Shown here: piece after piece, positions 1 to 6,845 of the stretch
Layout: each line of letters begins with the position of its first letter
How positions within the stretch are numbered: the stretch's first letter is position 1
Assembly (NCBI GenBank): GCA_026416125.1
Contig: JAOAFT010000015.1
Coordinates: 1-49,195, forward strand
From: Bacteroidota bacterium
GTDB taxonomy: Bacteria > Bacteroidota > Ignavibacteria > UBA10030
Reading direction: 5' to 3'
Length of the DNA: 49,195 bases
The notes under the pieces: model-generated
What the model was told of the DNA's origin: nothing
Databases searched by the model: none
What the model saw: the letters and a program-made list of their open reading frames with translations, nothing else
Position numbers and translations under genes: made by a program

Positions 1-567
1 ATTGAGAAGAGAGCAATATCATCATCTGCTGTTTTGATTGTAGAATATTGAGAATTTTCAAGTTCAAATTCTTTTTTTAGCAACTCAATAAATTTATCCT
101 CTCCAATTTTTTTTATAGAAGGGAATTTTTCTGGAGCTGGTATCCTATCTTTTATATCTTTTAAAGATGGTCTGGCAAAATCTTCAAAAGTTGGTTGGTT
201 ATCGTTCAATTTAAGATTACCACCAAAAGTGTTATCAAACTCGAGGGCAGCTTTTCCTGGATTATCATCAAGTGGAATAACGGTGCAACGACAATTCCAA
301 TCGTTCGGTGGATAGATTTTATCCCAGATAGGGTCATCAGCACGAAAGACTTTGCCGTGTAAAGCACGATGAGATGGACGGGTATTGCTATCGAGCACTG
401 CATTATACATCCAGTAGGGACGGTCTTGGATATTATCCATCATTGCTTTGTAGTGCCCAGCAGCATAGGCAACGTCGATGTTCGTACGATAGATGGTACG
501 CAATCGCCATGGTGAACCGAGCAGGACTTCTTTTTCCGGATCAACATCCGCGGGGAGTGGTATATCC
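1..567 (-). pseudogene. MuF-like phage minor head protein, C-terminal part (partial at both ends)
   Basis: Read on the minus strand this segment is open throughout and carries the hallmark end of the SPP1 gp7 / Mu gpF minor-head (MuF) domain: [20 protein letters not shown], then [14 protein letters not shown]. MuF proteins help build the capsid and are packaged with the DNA. After this comes a linker ([15 protein letters not shown], then FEDFARP) that runs off the left window edge. The same linker recurs on the plus strand at 2736-3298, where it leads into a PBECR-like nuclease domain, so this copy probably had a toxin tail too (inference). The N-terminal half is missing: at 567 the frame passes into a CRISPR repeat and then into a tape-measure gene. 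Family call from motifs is firm; functionality is doubtful. Confidence 0.8.
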
Positions 568-599
568 GTCGCGCCCCACACGGGCGCGTGGATTGAAAC
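568..599 (+). repeat. single type I-C CRISPR repeat unit, no array
   Basis: This 32-base unit starts GTCGCGCCCC, has a short inverted core and ends GTGGATTGAAAC, which is the classic form of type I-C (Cas5d/Cas8c) repeats. No second unit occurs 30-40 bases away on either side, and no cas genes are in the window. It lies precisely where a MuF gene (left) meets a tape-measure gene (right). Translated on the minus strand it gives [12 protein letters not shown], in frame with both phage fragments. Confidence 0.8.
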
Positions 600-1957
600 T
601 GTGCTTTTGATCTCTCGTTCAAGCTTGGTAATAGAGAGTTGGGTGTTTGCCTTTTCCCACTCGAGCTGTGCGCGGGTCATTGTTTTCACGCGCTCAGCAA
701 GATCGTCGAGTCCGATGGCGAGGCGGTAGCCGGCAACGCGTTGTGCATCGAGTTGCTTGGTGATTTCATCTTGACGGTTCTTATATGCAATCGCCACACC
801 AACGATAGCTGCCAGAGCACCCACTATCCCCAGTGTGACCAGTTGCAGTGTTGAGAATGCGAGTGTCAGTTTCCCAACGGTGAGCACGAGGCCTTCACCA
901 GCAACTGTCACGACCCGGAACGATGAGAGCACCCCCGTTGTGAGGCTTGCTGATGCAAGGAGCGACGATGCCTGCATTGCAACCAGCGCCGCAGCAAGTG
1001 CACCAATGGAGAGCGTGAGACTTGTCACCAGAGGATTGCCGGAGCGAATTGTTGAGAGGAACGTTGTGAGACCCGTGAGCACAGCACCAATGATATAGGG
1101 AGTGTACCCCCACTGTGTGTTGATGAAGGCAAACGCAAGACCAAGCGATGTTACAGCCTATAGCTGCTACTTTTACTGGTTCTGGTAAAGCCTGAAGCCA
1201 TAGAAAAGCATCCCTCAAGAGAGAGAAACGGAGTTAGTCCATTTTTCACTATATCACCGAACGTTTGCTTCAGATCATTCATAGCTGCTTCGTATTTCCG
1301 AAGAGAGCCAGCTGCTGTATTGGCGAATGCTATAGCCTGACCGCCAACAGCGCGTTGGAGTTGTTCGATGATGGAAACCATGCCACGGTTCTTAATATCG
1401 GCTTCGTCGAGATTTTTAATATAGCGTCCTAACATCCCGGTGTTGCCACCAAAGGCATCGGCAACAACACGGACGGCGGAGTTGAGGTCGCCCTCCATCA
1501 GGGTTGCTAAATCCTGTGTTGCATTGATGGCATCTTTCAGTGCTTGTCCATGGAGCCCCATAGCAACGAGTTGACCAGCAATTGCAATCGTCGCATCGTC
1601 ATCAATGCCGGTGGCTTCCTGGCGTGCTGCAGCGTATGCTCGAATCTCATTCACGAGGGCTTCTGTGTAGAGTCCCTGATTTTTCAGAGCTTGGATCAGC
1701 TTTGCGCTTGCAGCATCGGCTGCATTACTCTCCCGAATCCATGCGCCATACGTCGAGTGGAGTGCAGCAAGGATAGTACTCAGTCCCTGCAGTCGAAACC
1801 CGATCTTCGTTGCAAGGTCATCGAACGTCAGTAACGCTCCATTTGTAGCCTTGACACTCCCGCCAAGATTGTGTACTTTCGTAGTAAGCTGGTCAACAAT
1901 CTGCGCCGCATCACCGGCTGTGAGTTTAATAACAAGTTGTAGAGTGTTTTCAGGCAT
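600..1957 (-). pseudogene. phage tail tape-measure protein, frameshifted and truncated
   Basis: The gene starts at 1957 (MPENTLQLVIKLTAGDAAQI) and encodes a long helical protein with a 'GGNTGMLGRYIKNLDEAD' region typical of tape-measure N-terminal domains, a hydrophobic stretch (about 900-750 on the minus strand) and a charged coiled-coil end ([20 protein letters not shown]). Tape-measure proteins set tail length and occupy the tail lumen. Two lesions break it. Near 1215 the reading shifts, as if one CT unit were lost from a CT repeat. Near 1160 it shifts again through one extra base. Restoring both gives a continuous protein through PVKVAAIG then [17 protein letters not shown]. The C-terminus is replaced at 600 by the CRISPR repeat and MuF sequence. 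It is non-functional as read, unless the shifts are sequencing errors. Confidence 0.75.
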
Positions 1958-1962
1958 TGATA

Positions 1963-2199
1963 ATGGCAGATGAAATTACAGTTATCGTGAAATTTGAAGT
2001 TGAAAACACGCAACGTCCCAAACAACTTCCCTCGCGTTTTGTGTTCCTGTTCTTCTGGGGTTTGATAGGGATCGTTCTTTTGCTCCTTTTTCCGTATGCA
2101 AAAGATTTCTTTGGCATACTTTTCTTACTCCATCTCTTTCTCTTCTTTATTATCTACCCTGCTCTTGCAGAACACGATCGCTCGTTACACCGTTGTTAG
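1963..2199 (+). CDS. small two-helix membrane protein, unknown
   Basis: This plus-strand frame of about 78 residues lies between two minus-strand phage genes. It has a charged N-terminus (MADEITVIVKFEVENTQRPK) followed by two hydrophobic segments around residues 27-48 and 51-70, and ends in a short polar tail. No family is recognised. The opposite strand here has no convincing frame, which argues that this is the coding one. Its start lies close to the divergent tape-measure start at 1957. It could be a phage accessory (lysis- or exclusion-type) membrane protein, but this is only a guess. Confidence 0.4.
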   Translation: MADEITVIVKFEVENTQRPKQLPSRFVFLFFWGLIGIVLLLLFPYAKDFFGILFLLHLFLFFIIYPALAEHDRSLHRC

Positions 2200-2663
2200 C
2201 TGTGTTGTAATCCAATCGACCCGTTTCAAGTAGAGCGCCATGTACACATCTTCTTCCAGCATCTCAAAGATTTTTGGTATTTCACACACCGATCCACTCA
2301 AGCGATACGCGATAAGCGTATAGACATCGCAGTGTGGTTCTATAACGATTGCGGTTGTGTTGGATTTATTGAGATGTTGTTCATACTCATCGAGCTCTGC
2401 ATGGAGCGCTGCGAAGTGTTGCTCAAGGCGCTCTGACGCAATAAAAAATCCTGCAGGACCTCTGCCTGCACATCTTCGGTGATTTCGAGCATCGTGGCAG
2501 CGTGATCATCAATCATTCGTTCGTACCACTTCTCTGCATCTGCCGGCGTCAGGATGGTTGCCAGGAAGCGTGCGAATGTATTGTCTTTATAAGGATTATG
2601 GTGTCGAGTTCGATACTCATGTTGATTAAGTTGGTTACACGTTGTTGGGTTGGCAATTCGCAT
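2185..2663 (-). CDS. putative phage tail assembly chaperone, made with a -1 frameshift
   Basis: The zero frame begins near 2663 (MRIANPTTCNQLNQ; start uncertain, no clear ribosome site), runs through FARFLATILTPADAEKWYER and ITEDVQAEVLQDFL, and stops at about 2340. A -1 shift at the heptamer T TTT TTA continues as IASERLEQHFAALHAELDEY and ends TLIAYRLSGS..DVYMALYLKRVDWITTQLTTV with a stop at 2185. The -1 extension is the more protein-like of the two tails, and its short helical end resembles tail chaperone C-termini. Position supports the call: in tailed phages the G/GT-type chaperones lie directly upstream of the tape-measure gene, which here starts at 1957, and they classically use -1 frameshifting. 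Alternatively this is another decay indel. Confidence 0.5.
2442..2448 (-). other. candidate -1 ribosomal slippery heptamer (T TTT TTA)
   Basis: On the minus strand the zero-frame codons read GAT TTT TTA TTG, so the heptamer has the X XXY YYZ phasing needed for simultaneous -1 slippage. U UUU UUA is a well-known efficient slippery sequence. Reading after the slip is open for about 85 codons. Confidence 0.5.
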
Positions 2664-2735
2664 TAATGTTTCAGGGATTTTCAACAATGAGCGAGCACGA
2701 TTGGTTCGATAACTCCGTCTCGCAAGGGGTAAGAT

Positions 2736-3298
2736 TATAATCCCGGGAAAGCTGCATTGGAGTTCGATACTACGTTCGGTGGCACTCTTAAATTGAATGA
2801 TAACCAACCAACTTTTAAGGATTTTGCCAGACCATCAGTAAAAGATGTTTCGATACGTGCACACGCACCAAAGAAATTTCCTTCTATAAAGGAAATCGGG
2901 GAAGAAAATTTTCTCAAACTTTTCATGAAAGAATTTGACCTTGAAGATACTGAATATTCAATTGTCAAAACAGCGGACGAAGATATTGCTCTTTTCTCAA
3001 TTGACAGATTAAACCATATTCTTGAAAAAAAGGATGGGCGAGAACGGTTTGCATCATATATCAAACCAACTCTTCAAAACCCTTTCGAAGTCTGGCTCTC
3101 TGAATATATCAATGAGAAGGGCAATATTGAATTACGGAAAAGCTATATCGGACTCTTCCACGATAATACAACAAAAGAAGATATATTCGTTGTCCTCAGA
3201 CAGGAAAAAGATTCTTTATCTTTTGGAATGCTTTCGAGCGTGATAGAAACAGAATTGATAAATTAAGAAAAGGTTATCTAAAATATTGGAAGAAATGA
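2736..3298 (+). pseudogene. orphan MuF C-terminal tail with PBECR-like nuclease toxin domain, frameshifted
   Basis: The frame opens after a TAA stop with [15 protein letters not shown] and matches, residue for residue along about 80 positions, the linker of the MuF protein on the minus strand at 1-260. It lacks any MuF domain. It then continues into a compact domain with ERFASYIKPTLQNPFEVWL, a YIGLFHD strand and FVVLRQEKD. This pattern (TL..P.E.WL then a strand and a late aromatic segment) fits the phage-Barnase-EndoU-ColicinE5/D-RelE (PBECR) nucleases found fused to MuF proteins. At 3224 one T appears missing: the shifted frame gives WNAFERDRNRIDKLRKGYLKYWKK and a stop at 3298, the expected family ending, whereas the unshifted frame ends at 3266. 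Homology is inferred from memory of the family. Confidence 0.6.
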
Positions 3299-3313
3299 CT
3301 CCCTCTATTCTCA

Positions 3314-3368
3314 GGTTCCGTGCCCTGGAGGGAACCGCTTTCAGTTATCGCCACGGAGCCACTGAAAG
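3314..3368 (+). other. overlapping inverted repeats able to form a pseudoknot or alternative hairpins
   Basis: Arm GGTTCCGTG (3314-3322) can pair with CACGGAGCC (3352-3360) with one G-U pair. Arm CTTTCAGT (3338-3345), inside that loop, is perfectly complementary to ACTGAAAG (3361-3368), directly after the first stem. A small CCC/GGG hairpin (3323-3332) lies between them. No known RNA family was recognised. It sits between the prophage remnant and the tRNA-Val promoter. Confidence 0.4.
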
Positions 3369-3417
3369 GTCGGTAAAATAAAATAGGTGAAAGTTATTTT
3401 TATGTCAATCCCTTACC

Positions 3418-3446
3418 TTGTTTTTCACTGTTTTTTTCGCTATACT
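3418..3446 (+). promoter_or_regulatory. promoter of tRNA-Val
   Basis: TTGTTT (3418-3423) and TATACT (3441-3446) are separated by 17 bases, a housekeeping-sigma arrangement. The predicted start at about 3453 lies 13 bases before the mature tRNA 5' end. Confidence 0.55.
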
Positions 3447-3465
3447 TAACACTGATTGTTTACTT

Positions 3466-3539
<74 letters not shown>

Positions 3540-3577
3540 CGCACAGTAACTCGTATGACCGGATGAGTAATGGAATG

Positions 3578-3604
3578 AAATCGGACAGAGTTCCGATTTT
3601 TTTT
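3578..3604 (+). terminator. intrinsic terminator after tRNA-Val, just before thrS
   Basis: AAATCGGA (3578-3585) pairs with TCCGATTT (3592-3599) over a six-base loop and runs into an unbroken T tract to 3604. It stands only 10 bases before the thrS start codon, so it may act as a read-through attenuator for thrS. Confidence 0.8.
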
Positions 3605-3614
3605 ATCACAACGC

Positions 3615-5555
3615 ATGGACACAGTACGGATAACATTTCCTGATGGGATATCGAAAGACTACCCTCGTGGAGTAACAGGCAGAGCAATTGCAGAGGGGAT
3701 TAGTAAAGGACTTGCTAAAGAAGCACTTGCGATAGAAGTCAATGGTGAGGTGTGGGATCTTACTCGACCAATTCAAACCGATGCGACTGTAAAAATTTTA
3801 AAATGGTCCGATGAAGGTGGGCGCAATGCATTTTGGCACAGTTCGGCGCACCTCATGGCAGAGGCTGTGGAAGCTTTGTTCCCTGGCGCTAAGTTTGGTG
3901 TTGGTCCTGCTATTGAAACTGGCTTTTACTATGATATTGATCTTGGTGGTCACACTCTCACAAAAGAAGATCTGGAAAAGATTGAGCAAAAGATGTACGA
4001 GCTTGCTGCACTCGATGCCCCTTTTATCCGAGAAGAGGTTCCATGGGAAAAAGCCGTTGCATACTTTCAACAGAAAGGTGATCAATACAAACTTGAATTA
4101 CTTAATGATCTGAAAGGGCAAACGATAAGTCTCTATCATCACGGGAACTTTACGGATCTTTGCTACGGTCCACACATACCGTCAACGGGAAAGATTAAAG
4201 CAATCAAATTACTTAGCTTAGCAGGAGCATATTGGCGGGGCAATGAGAAAAACAAAATGCTCCAGCGCATTTATGGTGTAACGTTCCCAACGAAAAAAGA
4301 ATTAGATGAGCATCTCTTTCGATTAGAGGAAGCAAAGCGACGCGATCATCGAAAACTCGGTCAAGAACTCGAGCTCTTTATGATTACACCCACTGTGGGC
4401 GCTGGATTACCAATCTGGTTACCGAAAGGAGCGATGATTCGAGAGATACTCATTGAGTTTTTACGAGAAGAACAACGGAAACGAGGGTATCATATCGTTG
4501 TCACACCACACATAGGAAATCTTGAACTCTATAAAACGTCGGGGCACTATCCTTACTATAAGGATTCGCAATTTCCCCCTATTGTACTCGAAGAAGGGGA
4601 AGCGTACCTCCTCAAACCGATGAACTGTCCCCATCACCACCAAATTTACATGGCGAAGCCTCGTTCGTATCGAGATTTACCACTGCGGCTAGCTGAGTTT
4701 GGCACAGTGTATCGTTACGAACAATCTGGTGAGATGAATGGATTAATTCGAGTACGAGGGTTTACACAGGATGATTCCCACATTTACTGTACTCATGAGC
4801 AGTTAAAGGATGAGGTAAAAGCAGTTGTCCAATTGACACAGTTAGTGTTTGAAACGTTTGGAATGGATGTATCGACACGACTATCATACCGCGATGACAA
4901 GAACGTTGATAAGTATGGTGGGCAAAGTGAAATGTGGGAACGGGCACAACGTGAAATTCGAGAAGTCGCTGATGAAATGAACTTGCGGTACTTCATTGCC
5001 CTTGGAGAAGCATCGTTCTATGGGCCAAAGATTGACTTCATGGTGAAAGATGCACTCCAGCGAACTTGGCAGCTTGGAACTGTCCAGGTTGATTATGTGA
5101 TGCCAGAGCGATTTCAGCTTGAGTACGTTGGAAGCGATGGACAGCGTCATAGGCCAGTAATCATTCATCGGGCACCGTTTGGATCGCTTGAACGGTTCGT
5201 TGGTATTTTAATTGAGCATTTTGCCGGCGAGTTTCCACTCTGGCTTGCACCAATTCAAACAGTTGTGTTGCCAATTACTGATGCTGTGAATGACTATGCA
5301 CGTGACATTACCCAAACACTCTTCAATGCTGGAATTCGTGTTGAACTTGATACTAGAAATGAGAAGATAGGGTACAAAATACGCGAGTGGGAACTACAGA
5401 AAGTACCAACGATGCTTGTTATTGGAGAGAAGGAGAAGACGAACAAACTTGTAGCGCTTCGTATCCACCGCAAGGGTGATCAAGGTACAATGACACTTGA
5501 ACAATTTTTGAATATGATGCAGAATACTATAACAACAAAATCACTCACAATGTAG
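3615..5555 (+). CDS. thrS: threonyl-tRNA synthetase
   Basis: This enzyme charges tRNA-Thr with threonine in the cytoplasm and edits mischarged serine. At 646 residues it has the full bacterial length. Domains are a TGS domain (1-62), the editing/SAD domain with the HxxxH metal motif H75-SSA-H79 and the DLCYGPHIPSTG loop, then the class II catalytic core. The core holds the zinc-binding Cys in MNCPHHHQIY (near 338), motif 2 RYEQSGEMNGLIRVRGFTQDD and motif 3 HRAPFGSLERF. A C-terminal anticodon-binding domain follows from about 545. The start at 3615 fits the TGS N-terminus but has no Shine-Dalgarno site and follows a terminator by 10 bases. Its stop overlaps the ribosome site of infC, so the two are probably co-transcribed. 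Confidence 0.97.
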   Translation: MDTVRITFPDGISKDYPRGVTGRAIAEGISKGLAKEALAIEVNGEVWDLTRPIQTDATVKILKWSDEGGRNAFWHSSAHLMAEAVEALFPGAKFGVGPAIETGFYYDIDLGGHTLTKEDLEKIEQKMYELAALDAPFIREEVPWEKAVAYFQQKGDQYKLELLNDLKGQTISLYHHGNFTDLCYGPHIPSTGKIKAIKLLSLAGAYWRGNEKNKMLQRIYGVTFPTKKELDEHLFRLEEAKRRDHRKLGQELELFMITPTVGAGLPIWLPKGAMIREILIEFLREEQRKRGYHIVVTPHIGNLELYKTSGHYPYYKDSQFPPIVLEEGEAYLLKPMNCPHHHQIYMAKPRSYRDLPLRLAEFGTVYRYEQSGEMNGLIRVRGFTQDDSHIYCTHEQLKDEVKAVVQLTQLVFETFGMDVSTRLSYRDDKNVDKYGGQSEMWERAQREIREVADEMNLRYFIALGEASFYGPKIDFMVKDALQRTWQLGTVQVDYVMPERFQLEYVGSDGQRHRPVIIHRAPFGSLERFVGILIEHFAGEFPLWLAPIQTVVLPITDAVNDYARDITQTLFNAGIRVELDTRNEKIGYKIREWELQKVPTMLVIGEKEKTNKLVALRIHRKGDQGTMTLEQFLNMMQNTITTKSLTM

Positions 5556-5570
5556 GAGAGATGTACTATT
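5554..5570 (+). promoter_or_regulatory. infC ribosome site with AUU start codon
   Basis: AGGAGAG (5554-5560) overlaps the thrS stop codon and is followed after seven bases by ATT (5568-5570). In this frame an in-frame TAG lies at 5553-5555 and the first ATG is only at 5655, in the middle of the conserved IF3 N-domain. No ATG, GTG or TTG lies in between. An AUU start is the known self-regulatory feature of bacterial infC. Confidence 0.85.
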
Positions 5571-6119
5571 AAGCAGGAACGTGTACGCATCAACGCGGAA
5601 ATTAAAGCCCCGTCAATCCGCGTAATCAACGAGGAAGGGCAGCAGTTAGGTATTATGTCGGTGCACGAAGCATTGAAGATTGCAAACGAACAAGGACTCG
5701 ATCTGATTGAGATAGTTCCCAATGCCAATCCTCCAGTATGTAAAATTATGGATTATGGGAAGTATCGGTATGAGCAATCGAAGCGGGAAAAGATTCAGAA
5801 GAAGCACCAACATGTGACCCACGTGAAGGAAATTCGGTTTCATCCAAACACGGATACGCATGATTTTGAATTCAAGACTCGCCATGCGCGCGAGTTTATA
5901 TTGAACGGTGATAAAGTGAAAGCAACGGTAATATTTAAAGGTCGAGAAATTACATACCAGGATCAAGGGAAAGAGTTGCTTGACCGTTTTGCAGAAAAAC
6001 TATCTGACATTGCTCGCATTGAACAAGAAGCGACAATGGAAGGGCGACAGATGGTTGCTATCTTTGTTCCTGATAAGAAGAAAAAGCCATCAGAACCAAA
6101 ACAATCAAAAGAAGGGTAA
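5568..6119 (+). CDS. infC: translation initiation factor IF-3
   Basis: IF-3 binds the 30S subunit, blocks premature joining of 50S and checks the start codon and initiator tRNA. Starting at the AUU codon gives 183 residues, the usual length. The N-domain contains RINAEIKAPSIRVINEEG and IMSVHEALKIANEQGLDLIEI, then VCKIMDYGKYRYEQ. A lysine-rich linker (about 80-95) and the C-domain (VKEIRFHPNTDTHDFEFKTR, then GREITYQDQG) follow. Beginning at the first ATG (5655) would delete 29 conserved residues. It heads the standard infC-rpmI-rplT-pheS-pheT order. In E. coli, IF-3 rejects its own AUU codon and so represses itself; the same is expected here. Confidence 0.96.
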   Translation: MKQERVRINAEIKAPSIRVINEEGQQLGIMSVHEALKIANEQGLDLIEIVPNANPPVCKIMDYGKYRYEQSKREKIQKKHQHVTHVKEIRFHPNTDTHDFEFKTRHAREFILNGDKVKATVIFKGREITYQDQGKELLDRFAEKLSDIARIEQEATMEGRQMVAIFVPDKKKKPSEPKQSKEG

Positions 6120-6125
6120 AGATCT

Positions 6126-6320
6126 ATGCCAAAAATGAAGACTCGTCGCCGGGCGGTAAAAACGTACAAAATTACTGCAACCGGTAAAATTAAACGACGG
6201 AAGGCGTATCGAAGCCACATTCTTACAAGCAAATCATCGAAACGAAAACGTCAACTCCGGAAACCAACGTTAGTTGACAAAACAGAAGTGCGAAAAGTAA
6301 AACAATTTCTCTTAGCGTAG
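6126..6320 (+). CDS. rpmI: 50S ribosomal protein L35
   Basis: A 64-residue, very basic protein with the L35 signature [20 protein letters not shown] at the N-terminus and the [17 protein letters not shown] core. It is a structural component of the large ribosomal subunit. It follows infC by six bases, with GAAGGG as ribosome site nine bases before the ATG, and precedes rplT. Confidence 0.96.
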   Translation: MPKMKTRRRAVKTYKITATGKIKRRKAYRSHILTSKSSKRKRQLRKPTLVDKTEVRKVKQFLLA

Positions 6321-6342
6321 GTTATGAAGAAAGGGATACACT

Positions 6343-6690
6343 ATGCCACGTTCACAAAATAAAGTGGCGTCCCACCGTCGTCGAAAAAAAATCCTTGAGC
6401 AGGCAAAAGGATACTGGGGCGCCCGAAGTAAAGTCTATACAATTGCCAAGCACCATGTTGAAAAAGCCGGACTCCACGCATACCGTCATCGGAGAACAAA
6501 GAAGCGTGAGTTCCGTCAACTCTGGATTGCTCGTATCAATGCCGCTGCTCGAATGCATGGTATTACATACTCCAAACTCATTGCAGCATTGAATGCAAAG
6601 AATATTGGTATTAACAGGAAGGTGCTAGCAGATTTAGCAGCCAATAATCCACAGGCTTTTGCTGATGTTGTTAAATTTGCTGTAGCGTAA
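6343..6690 (+). CDS. rplT: 50S ribosomal protein L20
   Basis: A 115-residue protein with the L20 signature: MPRSQNKVASHRRRKKILEQ, AKGYWGARSKVYTIAKHHVEKA, then RRTKKREFRQLWIARINAA. L20 is an early assembly protein of the large subunit and in several bacteria represses its own operon. The ribosome site AAAGGGA precedes the ATG. A large nested inverted repeat begins at the base after its stop codon. Confidence 0.97.
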   Translation: MPRSQNKVASHRRRKKILEQAKGYWGARSKVYTIAKHHVEKAGLHAYRHRRTKKREFRQLWIARINAAARMHGITYSKLIAALNAKNIGINRKVLADLAANNPQAFADVVKFAVA

Positions 6691-6799
6691 AATCTTCTTA
6701 TTTCTGTTTTTGGATTGACCAGCATACGCAAGGGGCACAACATTGCAAGCACGCTGGTCAATCCTCTCTTTTGATATCAGAAGTAAGAAGATTTTTTCT
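6691..6799 (+). terminator. nested inverted repeats ending in a T tract, after rplT
   Basis: The outer arms AATCTTCTTATTTCT (6691-6705) and AGAAGTAAGAAGATT (6779-6793) pair over 15 positions with one G-U. The inner arms GGATTGACCAGC (6712-6723) and GCTGGTCAATCC (6753-6764) pair perfectly over 12, with a GCAA/TTGC hairpin in the loop. A run of T follows at 6794. This can end the infC-rpmI-rplT transcript or attenuate pheST. Confidence 0.6.
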
Positions 6800-6845
6800 T
6801 TGAAGGCATTTCATCAACGTATATAGACATCAGAATGGTGGAAAC

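Noticed and set aside
568-599. A CRISPR array
   Set aside because: Only one repeat is present. Searching 30-40 bases either side shows no second unit, and no cas genes are in the window.
3300-3420. A riboswitch or T-box leader for thrS
   Set aside because: The structured element is followed by the tRNA promoter, tRNA and terminator, and no T-box sequence or specifier was seen.
6770-6805. Possible Phe-rich leader peptide (TTG start, two Phe codons) before pheS
   Set aside because: The frame is ten codons with only two Phe, has no ribosome site and overlaps the terminator stem, so coding is not convincing.
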